Source of the DNA: Entoloma clypeatum | Taxonomy: Eukaryota > Basidiomycota > Agaricomycetes > Agaricales > Entolomataceae | Direction of reading: 5' to 3' | NCBI GenBank assembly: GCA_963565915.1 | Contig: OY751490.1 | Coordinates: 2,232,001-2,296,000, forward strand | DNA: 64,000 nucleotides | In this document: positions 10,584 through 21,452 of the stretch, in pieces | Numbering within the stretch: the first letter of the stretch is position 1 | How the letters are laid out: the number at the start of each line of letters is the position of its first letter | The notes under the pieces: model-generated | What the model was told of the DNA's origin: nothing | What the model saw: the letters and a program-made list of their open reading frames with translations, nothing else | The model's database searches: none | Made by a program: the position numbers and the translations under genes

Positions 10584-11450
10584 TTAATCGGACCCTTCGG
10601 GAAAATCCTTCTCATCGGTCTCTATGGTGATGGTTTCATCATCATCGGTATCTCCATCAGACATCTTCCTAATCTTTCCAGAGTTCTTCTTCGGCTTCCG
10701 GCAGTTGCGCGCGATATGTCCTTCTTGGTCGCAGTTGAAACACTTACGACCATCTTTCTTCTTTGGGGCTTTGCAGTCTTTGGCAAGGTGACCAAAGCGC
10801 TGACAGTTGTAGCAATGGGCTACTCCTGCTTTGTCGATCTCCATGGCCTTGCCCTGACCACCATAAGTGGTACCCGATCCAGTGCGCATGTCTCCGCCAC
10901 CTCGGATGACCAGTGCGTGTCCCTCCATCTGTCGTCCCTTGTTTCGGATCTCCTTTGCGTAATCGGTGTACATCTTGCCATCGCTAGCCACTTGTTCAGA
11001 AATTCTGCGGTTGACGTTCTTTTCCAGGATGTATTTCCCAGTTTCTTCGCCAAGGTTTGACAGCTTCAAGAGCTCTTCGAATTCGTCCAAGAATTCGTCA
11101 ATGGTGCGTTTCTCCTGTTTCAGGACTTCGAGTCTCGCCTTGGCCGCTGCCGACTTGTTGGCAATAGAGAATCGCGTAGCGATGTCGTCTGAGAATCCTA
11201 ACCAGGTGATGTTCTCGCCATCGGTGGCAAGATCGTCTAACTTGTTGCTGGCCCAGTGTTTACCGGACCCTTCCATCATGCGGGATAACACCGCCAGGAT
11301 CTTCTGATCGTCGGACAGGCCCTTCTGGAACCTGATGTATAGTTTGGTGGCTTTCCACCACTCGTCAAAGGTGTGTCTGTCTTTGAACATCCCAGGATCT
11401 TTGATGATCTTGGATGTATCCATCGTTTGCACTGTCGGTGCTTCTGCCAT
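10584..11450 (-). CDS. gag: Gag of Gy-B1
   Basis: A 288-residue Gag begins at MAEAP. A capsid-like domain (about residues 20-170, with FDEWWKATKLYIRFQ and LEVLKQEKRTIDEFLDEFEEL) is followed by two CCHC knuckles, CYNCQRFGHLAKDC and CFNCDQEGHIARNC. The tail is acidic. The same frame is open upstream of this ATG, where it overlaps ORF1, so the true N-terminus may lie further up. Pol overlaps its end in the -1 frame, but I see no canonical slippery heptamer here. Confidence 0.9.
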   Translation of the reverse strand: MAEAPTVQTMDTSKIIKDPGMFKDRHTFDEWWKATKLYIRFQKGLSDDQKILAVLSRMMEGSGKHWASNKLDDLATDGENITWLGFSDDIATRFSIANKSAAAKARLEVLKQEKRTIDEFLDEFEELLKLSNLGEETGKYILEKNVNRRISEQVASDGKMYTDYAKEIRNKGRQMEGHALVIRGGGDMRTGSGTTYGGQGKAMEIDKAGVAHCYNCQRFGHLAKDCKAPKKKDGRKCFNCDQEGHIARNCRKPKKNSGKIRKMSDGDTDDDETITIETDEKDFPEGSD

Positions 11451-11452
11451 GT

Positions 11453-12226
11453 CTAGAACCTGCGGAGTAGGAGAGGTGTCGGGTTGTTGGGATGAAGATG
11501 GGGTTCGGGATACAGGTAGGGGTTGAAAATTAGTCCCTGTTCTAGGCGTCTGTTCGGTATCTGACTGCGCGGAGTCAAAAGTAAATTCGTCAGGGGACTC
11601 GTCGGCGGAATCGGTGGCAAAACGTTCGGGGTATTTCCTCTGTAGATCTCTCTGTTCCTGCGCGTCTGTTGGTCGTGAGAAGGGGTCAAGTCTCTCGTTT
11701 CGTGCCCAACGGTTGTACTCGGTCTGTTGCTCGTTGGTGGTGAAGTGGGCATAGATCTGCTGCTTCGAGTAAGACGTGGTGATGCGGCTCTGGGACGTCT
11801 CAATGTGAGCGTCCTAATCACTCTTCTGATAACGGTTGTCTGGACACCGATAAACTCTCTGATCTCTGTGATCCGACCTGTCTGAGGTCCTTCTTGAACG
11901 CGAAAGCTTTCGAGTTCGTTCTGTCGGGCGTTGTAGCGCGCGATCTGGTGTTGTTGAGCAAGATGGATGCTCTCTGCTATCTCGCCGTGGGGGCGATGCT
12001 CGTCATTGTCTAGTTCTTCGTCAAGCACCTGCTGTAGGATGCGACGGATCTCCGATTCGATGTACTGCTGGATGAGTGTAAAATCGATACTGTCTCGAGG
12101 ACTTAGCTCCTCCTGTCGGGCTTCTGGTGAGGCGAATGGGTTACTGGTGAAGTCTTCAAAGAAGCGCGACGTCTTGACTTGTCTGGTAGTTGCTCTCTTC
12201 GCTCTGGGCGAACCTAACGAGATTTA
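11453..12226 (-). CDS. ORF1 of Gy-B1: upstream ORF ending 2 nt before the gag ATG
   Basis: An open frame runs from just after the primer-binding site to a TAG at 11455-11453. The gag ATG follows 2 nt later in another frame. The N-terminal half is basic then acidic (SRFFEDFTSNPF, ELSPRDSIDFTLIQQYI, ARYNARQNELESF), and the C-terminal half is Pro/Arg/Ser-rich and overlaps the upstream extension of the gag frame. The frame is open at the same place in Gy-B2 and Gy-B3. No ATG starts it here; Gy-B2 has one (21970). It may be the N-terminal part of Gag joined by frameshifting or splicing, or a separate protein. The C-terminal half could be an artefact of overlap with gag. Confidence 0.55.
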
Positions 12227-12230
12227 GCAA
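12220..12230 (-). promoter_or_regulatory. Self-complementary primer-binding site of Gy-B1
   Basis: TTGCTAAATCT, read on the minus strand 2 nt after the LTR, is the exact complement of AGATTTAGCAA in the LTR (12306-12316). That LTR motif begins 34 nt downstream of the TATATAAA box. No TGG-type tRNA 3'-end complement is present. This is the arrangement known from Tf1 self-priming. Confidence 0.7.
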
Positions 12231-12232
12231 CT

Positions 12233-12602
12233 TGTTATGCGTAACAAACCGTTTCAAGGTTCGGGCAGAGTATGCAGGAAGATGGAAAGGCGAAGAGCAA
12301 TGTGATTGCTAAATCTAAGGAATGTAGCTATGGTACATGAGGTTTATATAGTACTGACTATGAGCGGTAGTGAATGAGTCAGTAACTGCGGAAGGCAGTG
12401 CGCATGAGTAAGGCGACTGCGGAAGGCTATGTACTAATGAGTAAGCTGACTGCGGAATGAGTCAGACAGCTGCGGAAAGCGAGTCAGCGCGGGAGCGAAG
12501 TATACTAAAGGAAATAAAGTATAATATGATATGTGTAAGCGGGGGCCGATGAGTAAAAGTGAAAAAGTAAGCGTATATGTCCGTAGTCGTTAGTCCGTAA
12601 CA
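12233..12602 (-). repeat. 5' LTR of Gy-B1
   Basis: 370 bp, TGTTA...TAACA. Minus-strand TATATAAA lies at 12350-12343, and the presumed RNA start AGATTTAGCAA begins at 12316. Target duplication AACTG follows at 12603-12607. Confidence 0.93.
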
Positions 12603-12607
12603 AACTG

Positions 12608-13060
12608 TTTGTATAGCTACTATTAGTTTCTAAGTATCTCTACATAAGTTACAAACTAATTTTAGCACTTATAGTGCCACGGATTGGGACTCGACAATGC
12701 AAGTTTCAACAACACGCGTTGCTCAGCATTGATGCCAAGCACTCTCGGCAATTGCCGAGAGTCGACCCATACATAAGTCAAAACCTTCCCACACTCTTTT
12801 TTATCCCCCACCTTCACTCCACCCACCTACTTTCCCCCCCCCAATGGCCGCCCCTCGTGCACAATGGCGTCGACTGACACACAACGGCCCCCTCTAACGC
12901 CCAACGGCCTCCTCTAATGCCCAACAGCCGCCTTGCGTCCCCAACACTGTCGACTCACACCCAGCACCCTTTCTTCGCACACACCAGCTGCCCCTCATGC
13001 CCAACGGCCCCCCCTCTATTGCCCAATGGCCGCCTCATGTTCCCAGGGTGGATGATTGCT
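12608..13060 (+). repeat. Repeat A, copy 1, right part with minisatellite
   Basis: Homologous to 15316-16050: shared blocks are the TCTCTACATAAGTTACAAACTA segment, GTGCCACGGATTGGG and the CTCTCGGCAATTGCCGA palindrome, then a C-rich stretch and a degenerate GCCCAACGGC-type minisatellite from about 12838. Reading frames across the minisatellite are repeat artefacts. No gene is seen. Confidence 0.8.
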
Positions 13061-13261
13061 GTGGTAGTCCTGACCACTCCCCTCCCTGAACTATCCATCA
13101 CCCCTGAACCGATTTCTGTCCCTGACCCCATTCCACTTGTTGTCAGAAACCCTGACACCTGAACCACCCCGTCCCCTACCAAATCCACATTGCTCTTGAC
13201 CAGGGACCAAAGCCTTTCCGATGTCAAGACTGATGTCAAAGGAAAGAAAAAATCCTATGGA

Positions 13262-14180
13262 GTTAGTGTTCGAAGGTTCAGTCTACATAGACCTGAACCA
13301 GACTGAACTGAACTTGTTAAGTAGGTGAAAAGTCGGAGCTTCGTCGGAGTCCGTCGGAGGTCGGACGTAGGACTGAGACCGGAGCGGAACTCCGGAAATG
13401 CGGAGGAACGACGAAGGGGAGGAATGTGGCTTCAATGTATGTGTTGCACCGCCGTTTGTTGGATAAGGTGTCCCAATTTCAGGAGGTTGGAGGAGAGGTC
13501 GGAGGTGCGGAGGTTCTTGGAAAGATCTCAGTGAGAGACACGTTGACGTGGAAATGGTTGGACGACGTCGGAGTTGTGACTCGGACACAGTACTGAGCTC
13601 GTGGAAGGGTAACGATGGAGGAAGAGCAGTAGATGAGGATGTCATCGGCGTATTGTACCACAGTGAGGATCTCTGGCATGAACGGGGAGTAGAGGAGTGA
13701 ACTTTGTTGATATTCGAACTGAGAAACTACAGGTATGGTACGAGCTTAAATACCTAAATGATATTACTTTACGGAGATGGTCGGAGTAGGTCCAGAGTTG
13801 TGGCGTAAGTTGCCAGTGACTGTAACGAACATCGGAGATGTCGGTCAATGGACCATGCAGAAAAGGCAATGCATAAGTAAACGGGAATATGAATATAAAA
13901 TGCATAAAGGCATGGAGTTATGAATATGAAATGCACGATGGCAACGTGCGGAGATGCGGAGGTAATGGATGTCCGGAATGTCAGAGGAAGATCGGAGTGG
14001 ATCGGAGATTCAGAGACGGATATAACAGAACTGAAAAATAGACCACGTTGGACTGAACCGCGGTCTAAGGTCTATATGTTTTAGAAAATTTAGACTGCAG
14101 TTCAGTCTAGATTTTTTTTTTGACTTAGACCGAAAAAAGACTGGTCTAAACAGGTCTAGACTGGTCTTTTTGCCCTTTGG
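13262..14180 (-). pseudogene. Decayed non-LTR retrotransposon with RT fragment
   Basis: On the minus strand around 13679-13615 a frame reads MPEILTVVQYADDILIYCSS, a YADD reverse-transcriptase box with the flanking residues typical of non-LTR elements rather than the YVDD/YMDD/YIDD of the LTR elements here. A neighbouring frame just upstream (near 13690) gives LLYSPF-like residues where the preceding RT block is expected. The rest is broken by stops and frameshifts. Both edges (13275-13320 and 14040-14165) carry ACTGAAC / GGTCTAGAC repeats and a T-run. The exact boundaries and clade are uncertain. Confidence 0.5.
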
Positions 14181-14400
14181 GATACACCTCCAACCCCCCC
14201 CCCTAATATTCTACAATTTTTGGAGATTTTTCAGTAATCTGCATAATATTCTAGATATTTATAGTCCAATTTCATTGGTCCAAGGCTTGTTTTGAAGCTA
14301 CAACTGAGTGGAATACATTTCTAGCTTGTATATAAACTCTTGCTCAGAGTCACAAAGGTTAAGAATTAAGTGAAACATGGTGAAAACATAGCTAAAACAT
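14181..14400. other. AT-rich spacer, no gene seen
   Basis: A C-run and AT-rich sequence with no coding signal, lying between the LINE-like relic and repeat A copy 2. The left boundary of repeat A may lie within it. Confidence 0.4.
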
Positions 14401-16150
14401 ATGATTACAGTGTTATTTTTTTGTATCTGTGTTTACAGTGCTATTTTTGTTGTATCTGTATTATTATTACTGTGTTATTTTTGTTATATCTGTGTGCCTC
14501 TCATTGCGGAGCAAGCAATGGGTGGATGCGTCAATTCAATGTTGGATGATGCGCGACACGTGCGCATCAAGTGTGTCAAATATATGTAAACAAACTCAAA
14601 AAACATCGCATTTCTCCTTAATATGGCTACACAGGAGGAAGTAAGCTTACAGACTATATCAATTATGTACCAGAGTATCATATGTCAATAAATATGTATT
14701 TATTTTATGAATTTTTGCCACGGATTTGAGCATATAGCAATGTGATGCTTTACATCAAACAACAGTAAACAATGTGCAAATGCATTGCGCAGGTGCGCGC
14801 GGTGCCTTCCTCATGATCTAATAATAGTTTAACATGATAGAACTCATCAATATATATGTATTCACCTTCTGAAACACCTTGTATAATTTTTAGATCTCTA
14901 GATAAGATAGAAATGATGAAATGTGCATATTTCAGTAAAAGTGTTATATCTCCATAATGAGTGCACCAAATTTGAAAAACAGATGTGCTGTGAGGTCCCC
15001 TGAATGAGGAGAATCCAAAGCTGAAACAAAATTTTTTGGTCAAATTTTCGACCTATTTTGCTTCTATTCACCTTATTAAGTCCTTGGGCTTGATTTGAAT
15101 GGTCTGAGTAGATTTACATACAATGTTACAATGGTATATATACAGTACATATAAACTACAGTGGTTGTGGAAGGGAGGAAGTAAGAAAAGGTTGTTTTTG
15201 TGTTTGAGAAAACCCATGATGATGCCCTGTTGATCACGATTTACAGTGTGCCATTGTTTTGATGCATCATTTCAGAATTCTACCTACATAGCTCATATAT
15301 TTAACTGGTTATATGCTTACTATTAACTTCTAAGTATCTCTACATAAGTTACAAACTATTTTTAGGACTTACAGTGCCACGGATTGGGCATCGAAGGTGC
15401 GAGTTTCAACGATGCGCGTTGCTCGGCATTGATGCCAACCACTCTCGGCAATTGCCGAAAGTCAAACCATACATAAGTCGACAGCCAGCCCAACGTTCCC
15501 ACACTTTTTTTATCCCCCACCTTCACTCCACCCAGCCACTTCCCCCCCCAATGCCCACCCCTCGTGCACAACGACCCCCTATAGCGCCCAACGGGGTCAA
15601 CTAATGCCCAACGGCCCCCTCTAACACCCAACTGCCTCCCACTCACACCCAACGGCGTCCACTCGCGCCCAACATGCCCAACAGCTCCCTCTAACGCCCA
15701 ACGGCGTCCACTCGTGCCCAACGACCACGACTCATGCCCAACATGCCCAACGGCTCCCTCTAACGCCCAACGGCGTCCACTCACGCCCAACGACCGCGAC
15801 TCATGCCCAACGGCCTCCCACTCGCGCCCAACGACTGCGGCTCATGCCCAATGCCCTCAAACGGCTCCCTCTAGCGCCCAACGGCCTCCCACTCACACCC
15901 AATGGCGTCCTGACCTTACTAGCGCCCAATGGCCCTCTCTGATGCCCAACAGCACCTTCTCGTGCCCCACGGCCCTCTCTTTCCCCCCAACGACACCCTT
16001 TCATCACAATGTGTTTCCTTCAAGCCCTACAGCCCCCCTCTTGTGCCCAGCGTGCCTAACACCCTCCAACTCGTGCGCAATGCCCTTTCTTCAAGCCAAA
16101 TGGCCCCTTCTCGCGCGCAACACCCTCCCACTCACGCCCACTGACATTAC
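14401..16150 (+). repeat. Repeat A, copy 2 (intact across the Gy-B1 target)
   Basis: Its first 200 bases match 38932-39127 (CTCATTGC...GCAATGGGTGGATGCGT block). 14621-15310 matches 5359-6049, and 15311 onward matches 12603-13060. The Gy-B1 target AACTG is single here. The copy ends in a minisatellite. No conserved protein is visible, so this is a non-coding interspersed repeat of unknown class at least 1.7 kb long. Confidence 0.8.
15545..16150 (+). repeat. Degenerate 20-21 bp minisatellite at the end of repeat A
   Basis: Tandem units resemble GCCCAACGGCGTCCACTCRY (for example GCCCAACGGCGTCCACTCAC, GCCCAACGACCGCGACTCAT). Units vary in sequence and some are shortened. The array is C-rich on this strand. 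Long frames across it are by-products of the period being near a multiple of three. Confidence 0.8.
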
Positions 16151-16184
16151 ATACAGCGTGTATATATTTAGACACAAGATATAA

Positions 16185-16375
16185 TACAAAACCAGTTCAG
16201 ACCGGTGCAGACCAGTTTGGTCCACCCTCTGTGGGTGCGATGGACCAGTCCTGTATGGTCCGGTCCAGTTTTTTATGTTTTTGTGGTATTGAAAGACCAG
16301 TCTCGGTCTCGGTCCATCCCTCTCAGAGGCAAAAAACCGAACCGAACCGAACCCTCAAACACTATATGGAGTCAT
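16185..16375 (+). other. GGTCC/CCAGT-rich low-complexity spacer
   Basis: Short direct and inverted copies of CCAGT, GGTCC and AACCGAACCGAACC. They resemble the edges of the 13262-14180 relic. No gene is seen. Confidence 0.4.
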
Positions 16376-16766
16376 CAAGCACTCCAGAAGAAAGACCACA
16401 TGCACCATCATGTCTATCCCACTAAAATATGGATCCTCATCACAGACCCCCATTGACCTCTGAAATCGATGTCCATGGATGTGCTCACTCTCCAAGCAGA
16501 CCTTGGCGCCGTCCTGCAGGATGGCCACATATTGATAAAGGACGCAAATGTGGTCTCTGTGCCAATGGACATATAGAATGTCAATGCAGACACTATGTAC
16601 AGTATGTCAGAAGTGTTGGAAGAAAGCGTCTGGGCATTATGACTATGAATGCCTAGGCCCCGCTCACACTGAGCTCAGAGATGACCAGTATGAATACGAC
16701 AATGATGCCATACACAACATGGCTAAAACATTGAAGCTGGCGACTTCAAGCATAAACGGGGGGTAA
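16376..16766 (+). pseudogene. Terminal debris of an LTR element before its polypurine tract
   Basis: Degenerate coding-like sequence has a CTVCQKC...H....C cysteine pattern in one frame (near 16600) and ends in a purine tract ACGGGGGGTAA (16756-16766) directly before a TGTTACA LTR start. The arrangement matches the end of Gy-A1. Too decayed to assign to gag or pol. Confidence 0.4.
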
Positions 16767-17107
16767 TGTTACACTTTTTCACCCTTCCCCTATGCACCTT
16801 CACACAACCCTTCAACCCTCAATCCTTATCAGACCCCGTTTCACTTAACTCCGATGATCCTGGGACACATGTCTCCTCTATCAGCGCTATGACTCACACT
16901 GACTTGGACTATTCTCTTTTTAGATACATTTTCACTTGTTATTTCTGACTCATGGCCTTGAGGCCTGATCTCTGACTCCTATGCCACAGCCCCCTTGAAA
17001 CATATAACTAACCAATGGCTTATTTAGCTCCTGCACAGCACTTACTTATTTATAGTCATAGGATAATGTATATAAGACTTGTAACCTTAGAGTAGAGCAG
17101 AACTTTG
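16767..17107 (+). repeat. Partial LTR, cut at its R region by the KDZ-type element
   Basis: Starts TGTTACAC after a purine tract and has a GTATATAAG box near 17069. It stops about 35 nt later where the CAGTCCCCCACC inverted repeat begins, so the downstream part of this LTR is missing or displaced. Confidence 0.5.
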
Positions 17108-17425
17108 CAGTCCCCCACCTATTCCGACTGGACTCCGACTGGACTCCGAGTTGTCCGACCAGATTCCGACTAAACCACCAGATCAGTCTGATAGTCCGAC
17201 CATAGTCCGATCGGAGTCCGAGGAAAGTCGACTATGGTCGGACTCTGCTCCAAGATGGAATTTTCAGACTTTTAATAATTCTGAAAGTATTCCAAGTAAA
17301 TTCCGATTAAATTCCTAGTAAATTCCGAGTAAATTCCGAGTAAATTCCAAGTATATTTCCCAAATTATTTTATACAAGAGGAATGAGAGTCCGAGTAGAG
17401 TCCGAGTAAATTCCGATAATTTTTA
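17108..17425 (+). repeat. Left terminal inverted repeat / TCCGA cluster
   Basis: Begins CAGTCCCCCACCTATTCC and holds about 14 copies of TCCGA within 320 bp, some in ATTCCGAGTAA arrays. It is the inverted counterpart of 35225-35530. Confidence 0.65.
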
Positions 17426-17489
17426 AGTTGTATAACTGTTGTTATATATATCACTACCATGCAACATCTGGGCTGATAAGGTAGATGCA

Positions 17490-19860
17490 TCAAGAATGAC
17501 CATCCTCACCATCACTACCACTATCACTCTCATTGTTACCACTATTGTTACCAGTATCATCTTTGGCCAATTGTTCCATTTTCCTTGCCTGTTTTTTGAG
17601 AACAAACACTGTATGATAAAACAACATGGTATGTAAATACCAGTCAAAGTTTCCAGTCGTCATCCGCTTGATAATGGATTCAAATCCCCCAAGCCAGGCA
17701 TTAAGTTGCTCACAGGCTTGTGTATTGAATGCACGCTTGAGATAAGGCTGATCATTCTTGTCTTTTGCAACAACAACCAGATTAGGTGCTGATCCGTTCA
17801 AGGGTGCAGGATTGCACCATTTTCGGCACAAGTAATCAGTGGTGCGATGGTTAATGTAGTGGTAAGAGTCCACTATAAAACGAGTTGTGTTCCAGGTTTC
17901 CCAGCTTCCGTTGACAATACTTGTGCGAAGAAGGGCACAAGCCTTGTCAATACAGACACAATGAGGTCTTGATATCTCTGCAGGATAGACAGATTCCAAG
18001 AAGTGCAAGATATTGGTGGGTGATTCCGCTTTTGCAAACTTTGCCCATGCAATAACCACTCCACAGGGTGCACAGATTGTTTCAATACAGTAGAACTGGG
18101 ATGGGGAAAAATAATGGCTTCTGCATATCTCTTCAGCCGGTTCATCGTGAGGCTGATTATTAGTTGCCAATGTTTCTTGCCATGGCATGTGGTCTCCCGG
18201 ATGTCAGAGTATTCTTCGTACCCCAGCTAGTGCTTGACGGCTATGCTCTTGCCGATGTTTTCTCCACTGAGTCTGATGTTGTTCACAAGCCTCAGTTCCA
18301 GCAACCTTTTGAGTAACACAATCATGAATCCGGCATCTGGCACCATATAGATCATTGTGAAAAGGACAAAAAACTCCTCCATGGGCATTGGAGACATCTG
18401 ATGTGCAGTTGTCATAAGCACAGTGCTAGATATTCTAAGTCAATGGAATATCAACAAAAGAATATTGAATAAACATACAAGAGGACCTGCACACATCCCA
18501 TCCAAAACTACCATTGTAACTGGTGGATGGTCTACATCCATATCTTGACTAGTTTGTGCCAACACTTGATTGCGAGCATTCTCCCGGGCTACCTCTGCAT
18601 CTCTGGCAGCTAAATCTGCACCTTCTCCAACTAGTGGAGGAACAACTCGATTTTCATCATTATTGACCATTGCAGCTGGGTCATCTCCCGTAATTCTGTC
18701 TGCTGTTCTTTTATATGGCTGGGTGCATTCAGCACATGCATGCTGATCTGCTGCTCTGATGATGCCATTCTCTCCTAGAATTTTGAAGGCTTCTTTGTAA
18801 CTTCATCAATGGCAAGTCCATCTCGAATCTCCAGATGTATATCTGAAGCAGCACTGATTGTGCATATCGACTCTTGAACAAAAGCCTGCCAGATATGATG
18901 ATGGGATATTTTGCGACACAAGACATCTTGTGTCTCCCAGAAGGTGTTGTTCCAGAATTCGGTATATGCTGCAGTGGAGGCATGGAAGCTATACATTCCA
19001 TTCAATGCTGCATTGGAGAATAATCGGTCAACCCAAGTATTTCTTCCAACTTTGAAATACTTGGCAGAGTTCAGATAGACCCGATTCCAAGTATCCTTCT
19101 CGGTAGCCACTGGTACTCGTTCATGATTGGCATGGTATAGTGTGAGGCAAACTGGACATTTGCCAGTAAGAACTGGGACGTTTTCATAGATGGTAAAGTT
19201 TTTGACCAAGGTAACTTTGGGAATGTCTCTTGTTTTGGTGGCCTGAAGCAAAGAACGAGGATTGCAAGTGATGGTCATGCACTGTACACTGATTGGGCAG
19301 ATAACTTGGACTGGTTGAATCGATTTCTGAGAAACAGACTTTAGTTTTCCCTGGAAATTTCCATGTCTGTCCACAGGATAGAATTTCAGGATTTGGGCAA
19401 GTGCTACCAGCTTGGATGCAGTGACTGTGAGGACTTGGTCCTCAGACATATCTTTGCCCAGATCTTGTCTTCTGAACAGTTGATTTGTAGTATTGCCCAG
19501 TCTGTCTTGAACAGTACGTGCAAAATGTTTCATCCAGCCAGAAGCAGATGAGGCATTTTCTCCTGGATATTTGGGACACTGTTGTCAGGCATGCAAACTG
19601 AGCACCTTGGGATTTTCTAGGATGGAAAAGACCAGAAAAAGCACCGTTGAGAGTGATGCAGATGGCCCCAAGGTTTGTTGAATAAAGTCGCTGAAGACTT
19701 TGAAGGAAATATCAGGAAATGGATTTTGTTCTCCAAGGGCAACAGCAGCTGGAACATTTGCAACCACAAAGAGCAGTCCAATCGGGAGCAGCATTTTGAT
19801 AAGTGTTGAAACAATGGCCAGGAGCATCTTGAGCATATTGGAAATTAGACTGAGCCACAC
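17490..19860 (-). pseudogene. KDZ-superfamily transposase with CxC5/CxC6-like clusters, disrupted
   Basis: Exon 1 (19860-18479; first ATG of the frame 19836) holds a CxC5-like region (KCPVCLTLYH) and then a CxC6-like region (HACAECTQPY, VLDGMCAGPL). A 53-bp intron (18478-18426, GTATGT...TAG, phase 0) is followed by exon 2 (18425-17490), with HCAYDNC, GGVFCPFH and CRIHDC, and then CIDKAC, VDSYHY and CEQLNAWL, which fit the D, D, E positions of KDZ transposases. CxC5/CxC6 clusters are known partners of KDZ transposases in mushrooms. Two defects: an in-frame TGA at 19587-19585, and a 1-nt loss near 18795 that moves the CxC6 start to another frame. The C-terminus is acidic and Ser-rich. Family recognised from memory of conserved motifs. 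Confidence 0.72.
18426..18478 (-). other. Spliceosomal intron in the KDZ-type gene
   Basis: GTATGT donor, TAG acceptor, 53 bp, phase 0. Splicing joins GMCAGPL to HCAYDNC and restores the continuous cysteine cluster. Confidence 0.75.
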
Positions 19861-21452
19861 ACTAAATAATAATTTTGAATTCTACCAATCTGAAAAGAAA
19901 AGAAAAACAGCACTCCAGTTGCTTACTTTTGCAACTTCTTCTTCTTCGATACAGTCTCCTTCTTCTTGGGACTCCCATTATCAACCACTTTACTTCCCTT
20001 TCCAAACTCTTCACTCAAACAAGCATCCTTCACCTTCTTCTTCCCCTTGCCCTCCTTGATCTTTTTCACTGGTTGGTCAGCCAACGTCCCATTATCCACA
20101 AACTTCCACAAATCAGTCAAAGTATACACTGGCTTCTCAACACCCCAAGCTTCCAAATCCAATGGCTTGTCCTCGTCATTCTCCAACCACTCCACCATCA
20201 ACGGATAGTTTGAAACTTTGGAGAATGCAGGCTTGTAGTGCGAGAACCACATAGACTTCGACAAAAAAATCTCAATGATATCAGTACCAGACGGTTTCTT
20301 TCCAGGCCAAGTACCATCTGAGATGCGTTTCAAGAGGGTTTGGCAAGCCTGTACATAAGCCTTATACTTTTGATATGCGAAATGAATGTTCCGCTCAGCG
20401 CGGTTGGAGAGATGGCTGGGAATTCCAAGGAGAGTCATAAGATTATCTTTGAAAGGCGTAGAGGAGGATGTGTCAGCATTGTTGATGACCATGGGGGTGG
20501 CAGGATTGGAATAAGGAGGGGGTGAACCAGCCATTTCGGTTGTGGATCCTGAGACATGAGGCACAGATACCGACTCCAAGGAAACCGGGGTGGATTTATG
20601 ACCAGCAGGAATTGGTTCATCAATCTCCTGGAGATGGTTTAAGAATAGTAGAACAATCAAACCAGATGAAACTTACCACCAAAACACGTAAAATATATCC
20701 ATCATCCTTAAACTCCCATATTACTTCTTCATCGTTCTCAAGCGTGACATCGAATTCTCCTCTGAGGTCCCACATATCATTATCATCTTCATAAATACAA
20801 ACGGAAGCTTTTGGATCTATCAATCGCCATGAGAAACCAATTAAACGACTACATGATTGAAACACACCATAAATTCGAGTGTACCGTTTTTTTAGAGACA
20901 AGAGAATGGGACGAAGAGTCGGGGTTACATCATGTTTGAGAGAAACCTTGGGTTGCATCACACGAACATCTCCATTAGAGGTATATAAGAGAATCTTCCC
21001 CTTCCGATACAATTTGGGTGGGTCAGACGGGAGATCGACTGCGTCGGCGAAATTGAAAATGTTCCCTTGAGCACAACCACGGGCGAAGCCCCCCGTAATG
21101 CGTGATGCACCCTGCAGGTTCTGAGTAGGGCTGCCTGGTGGACTTTGCATCCGAATATCTATATATTTTCACTCAATAAAAATGAAACAAAACCGAGAAA
21201 ACAGGGAGGGACGAAGCAGTGGGGGGACTTCGTGGAACGGGACTGCCACGTGGACTTTGCATGCGAATATCTGATGAATTCGGTTATTAGTCTAGACATA
21301 GATGTGAACATAGAAAAAAAAAATCACTTACCGTGGTTGGCGCTGAGTGGGTCCTTCCTGGTGTCGACGGCCCGGCTCGAGCCTTTCTGGGCATCCGAGT
21401 CATTGTTGGTTGGGCTGTCGTTGTTGTTGGGATTGCTGCCATCGTTGGCCAT

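Larger units (their letters stand above)
6050..12602 (-). mobile_element. Gy-B1: complete Ty3/gypsy chromovirus, minus strand
   Basis: Two 370-bp LTRs (6050-6419 and 12233-12602) differ at about four positions. They are flanked by the direct duplication AACTG (6045-6049 and 12603-12607). Repeat A copy 2 shows the uninterrupted target near 15310. In transcription order it carries ORF1, gag, pol, ORF3, a hairpin and a polypurine tract. Defects are a TGA in the pol N-terminus (10408-10410) and a 5-nt deletion that throws the chromodomain out of frame (near 7128). Confidence 0.96.

Noticed and set aside
15545..16150. Regular short repeats, considered as a CRISPR array or tandem protein repeat
   Set aside because: Units are contiguous 20-21 bp without unique spacers, the context is eukaryotic, and the frames across it exist only because of the period. 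It is a degenerate minisatellite.
19585..19587. TGA next to a Cys-rich motif in the KDZ-type gene, considered as selenocysteine
   Set aside because: Mushrooms are not known to use selenocysteine, the gene also has a frameshift, and TGA elsewhere in the window replaces CGA.
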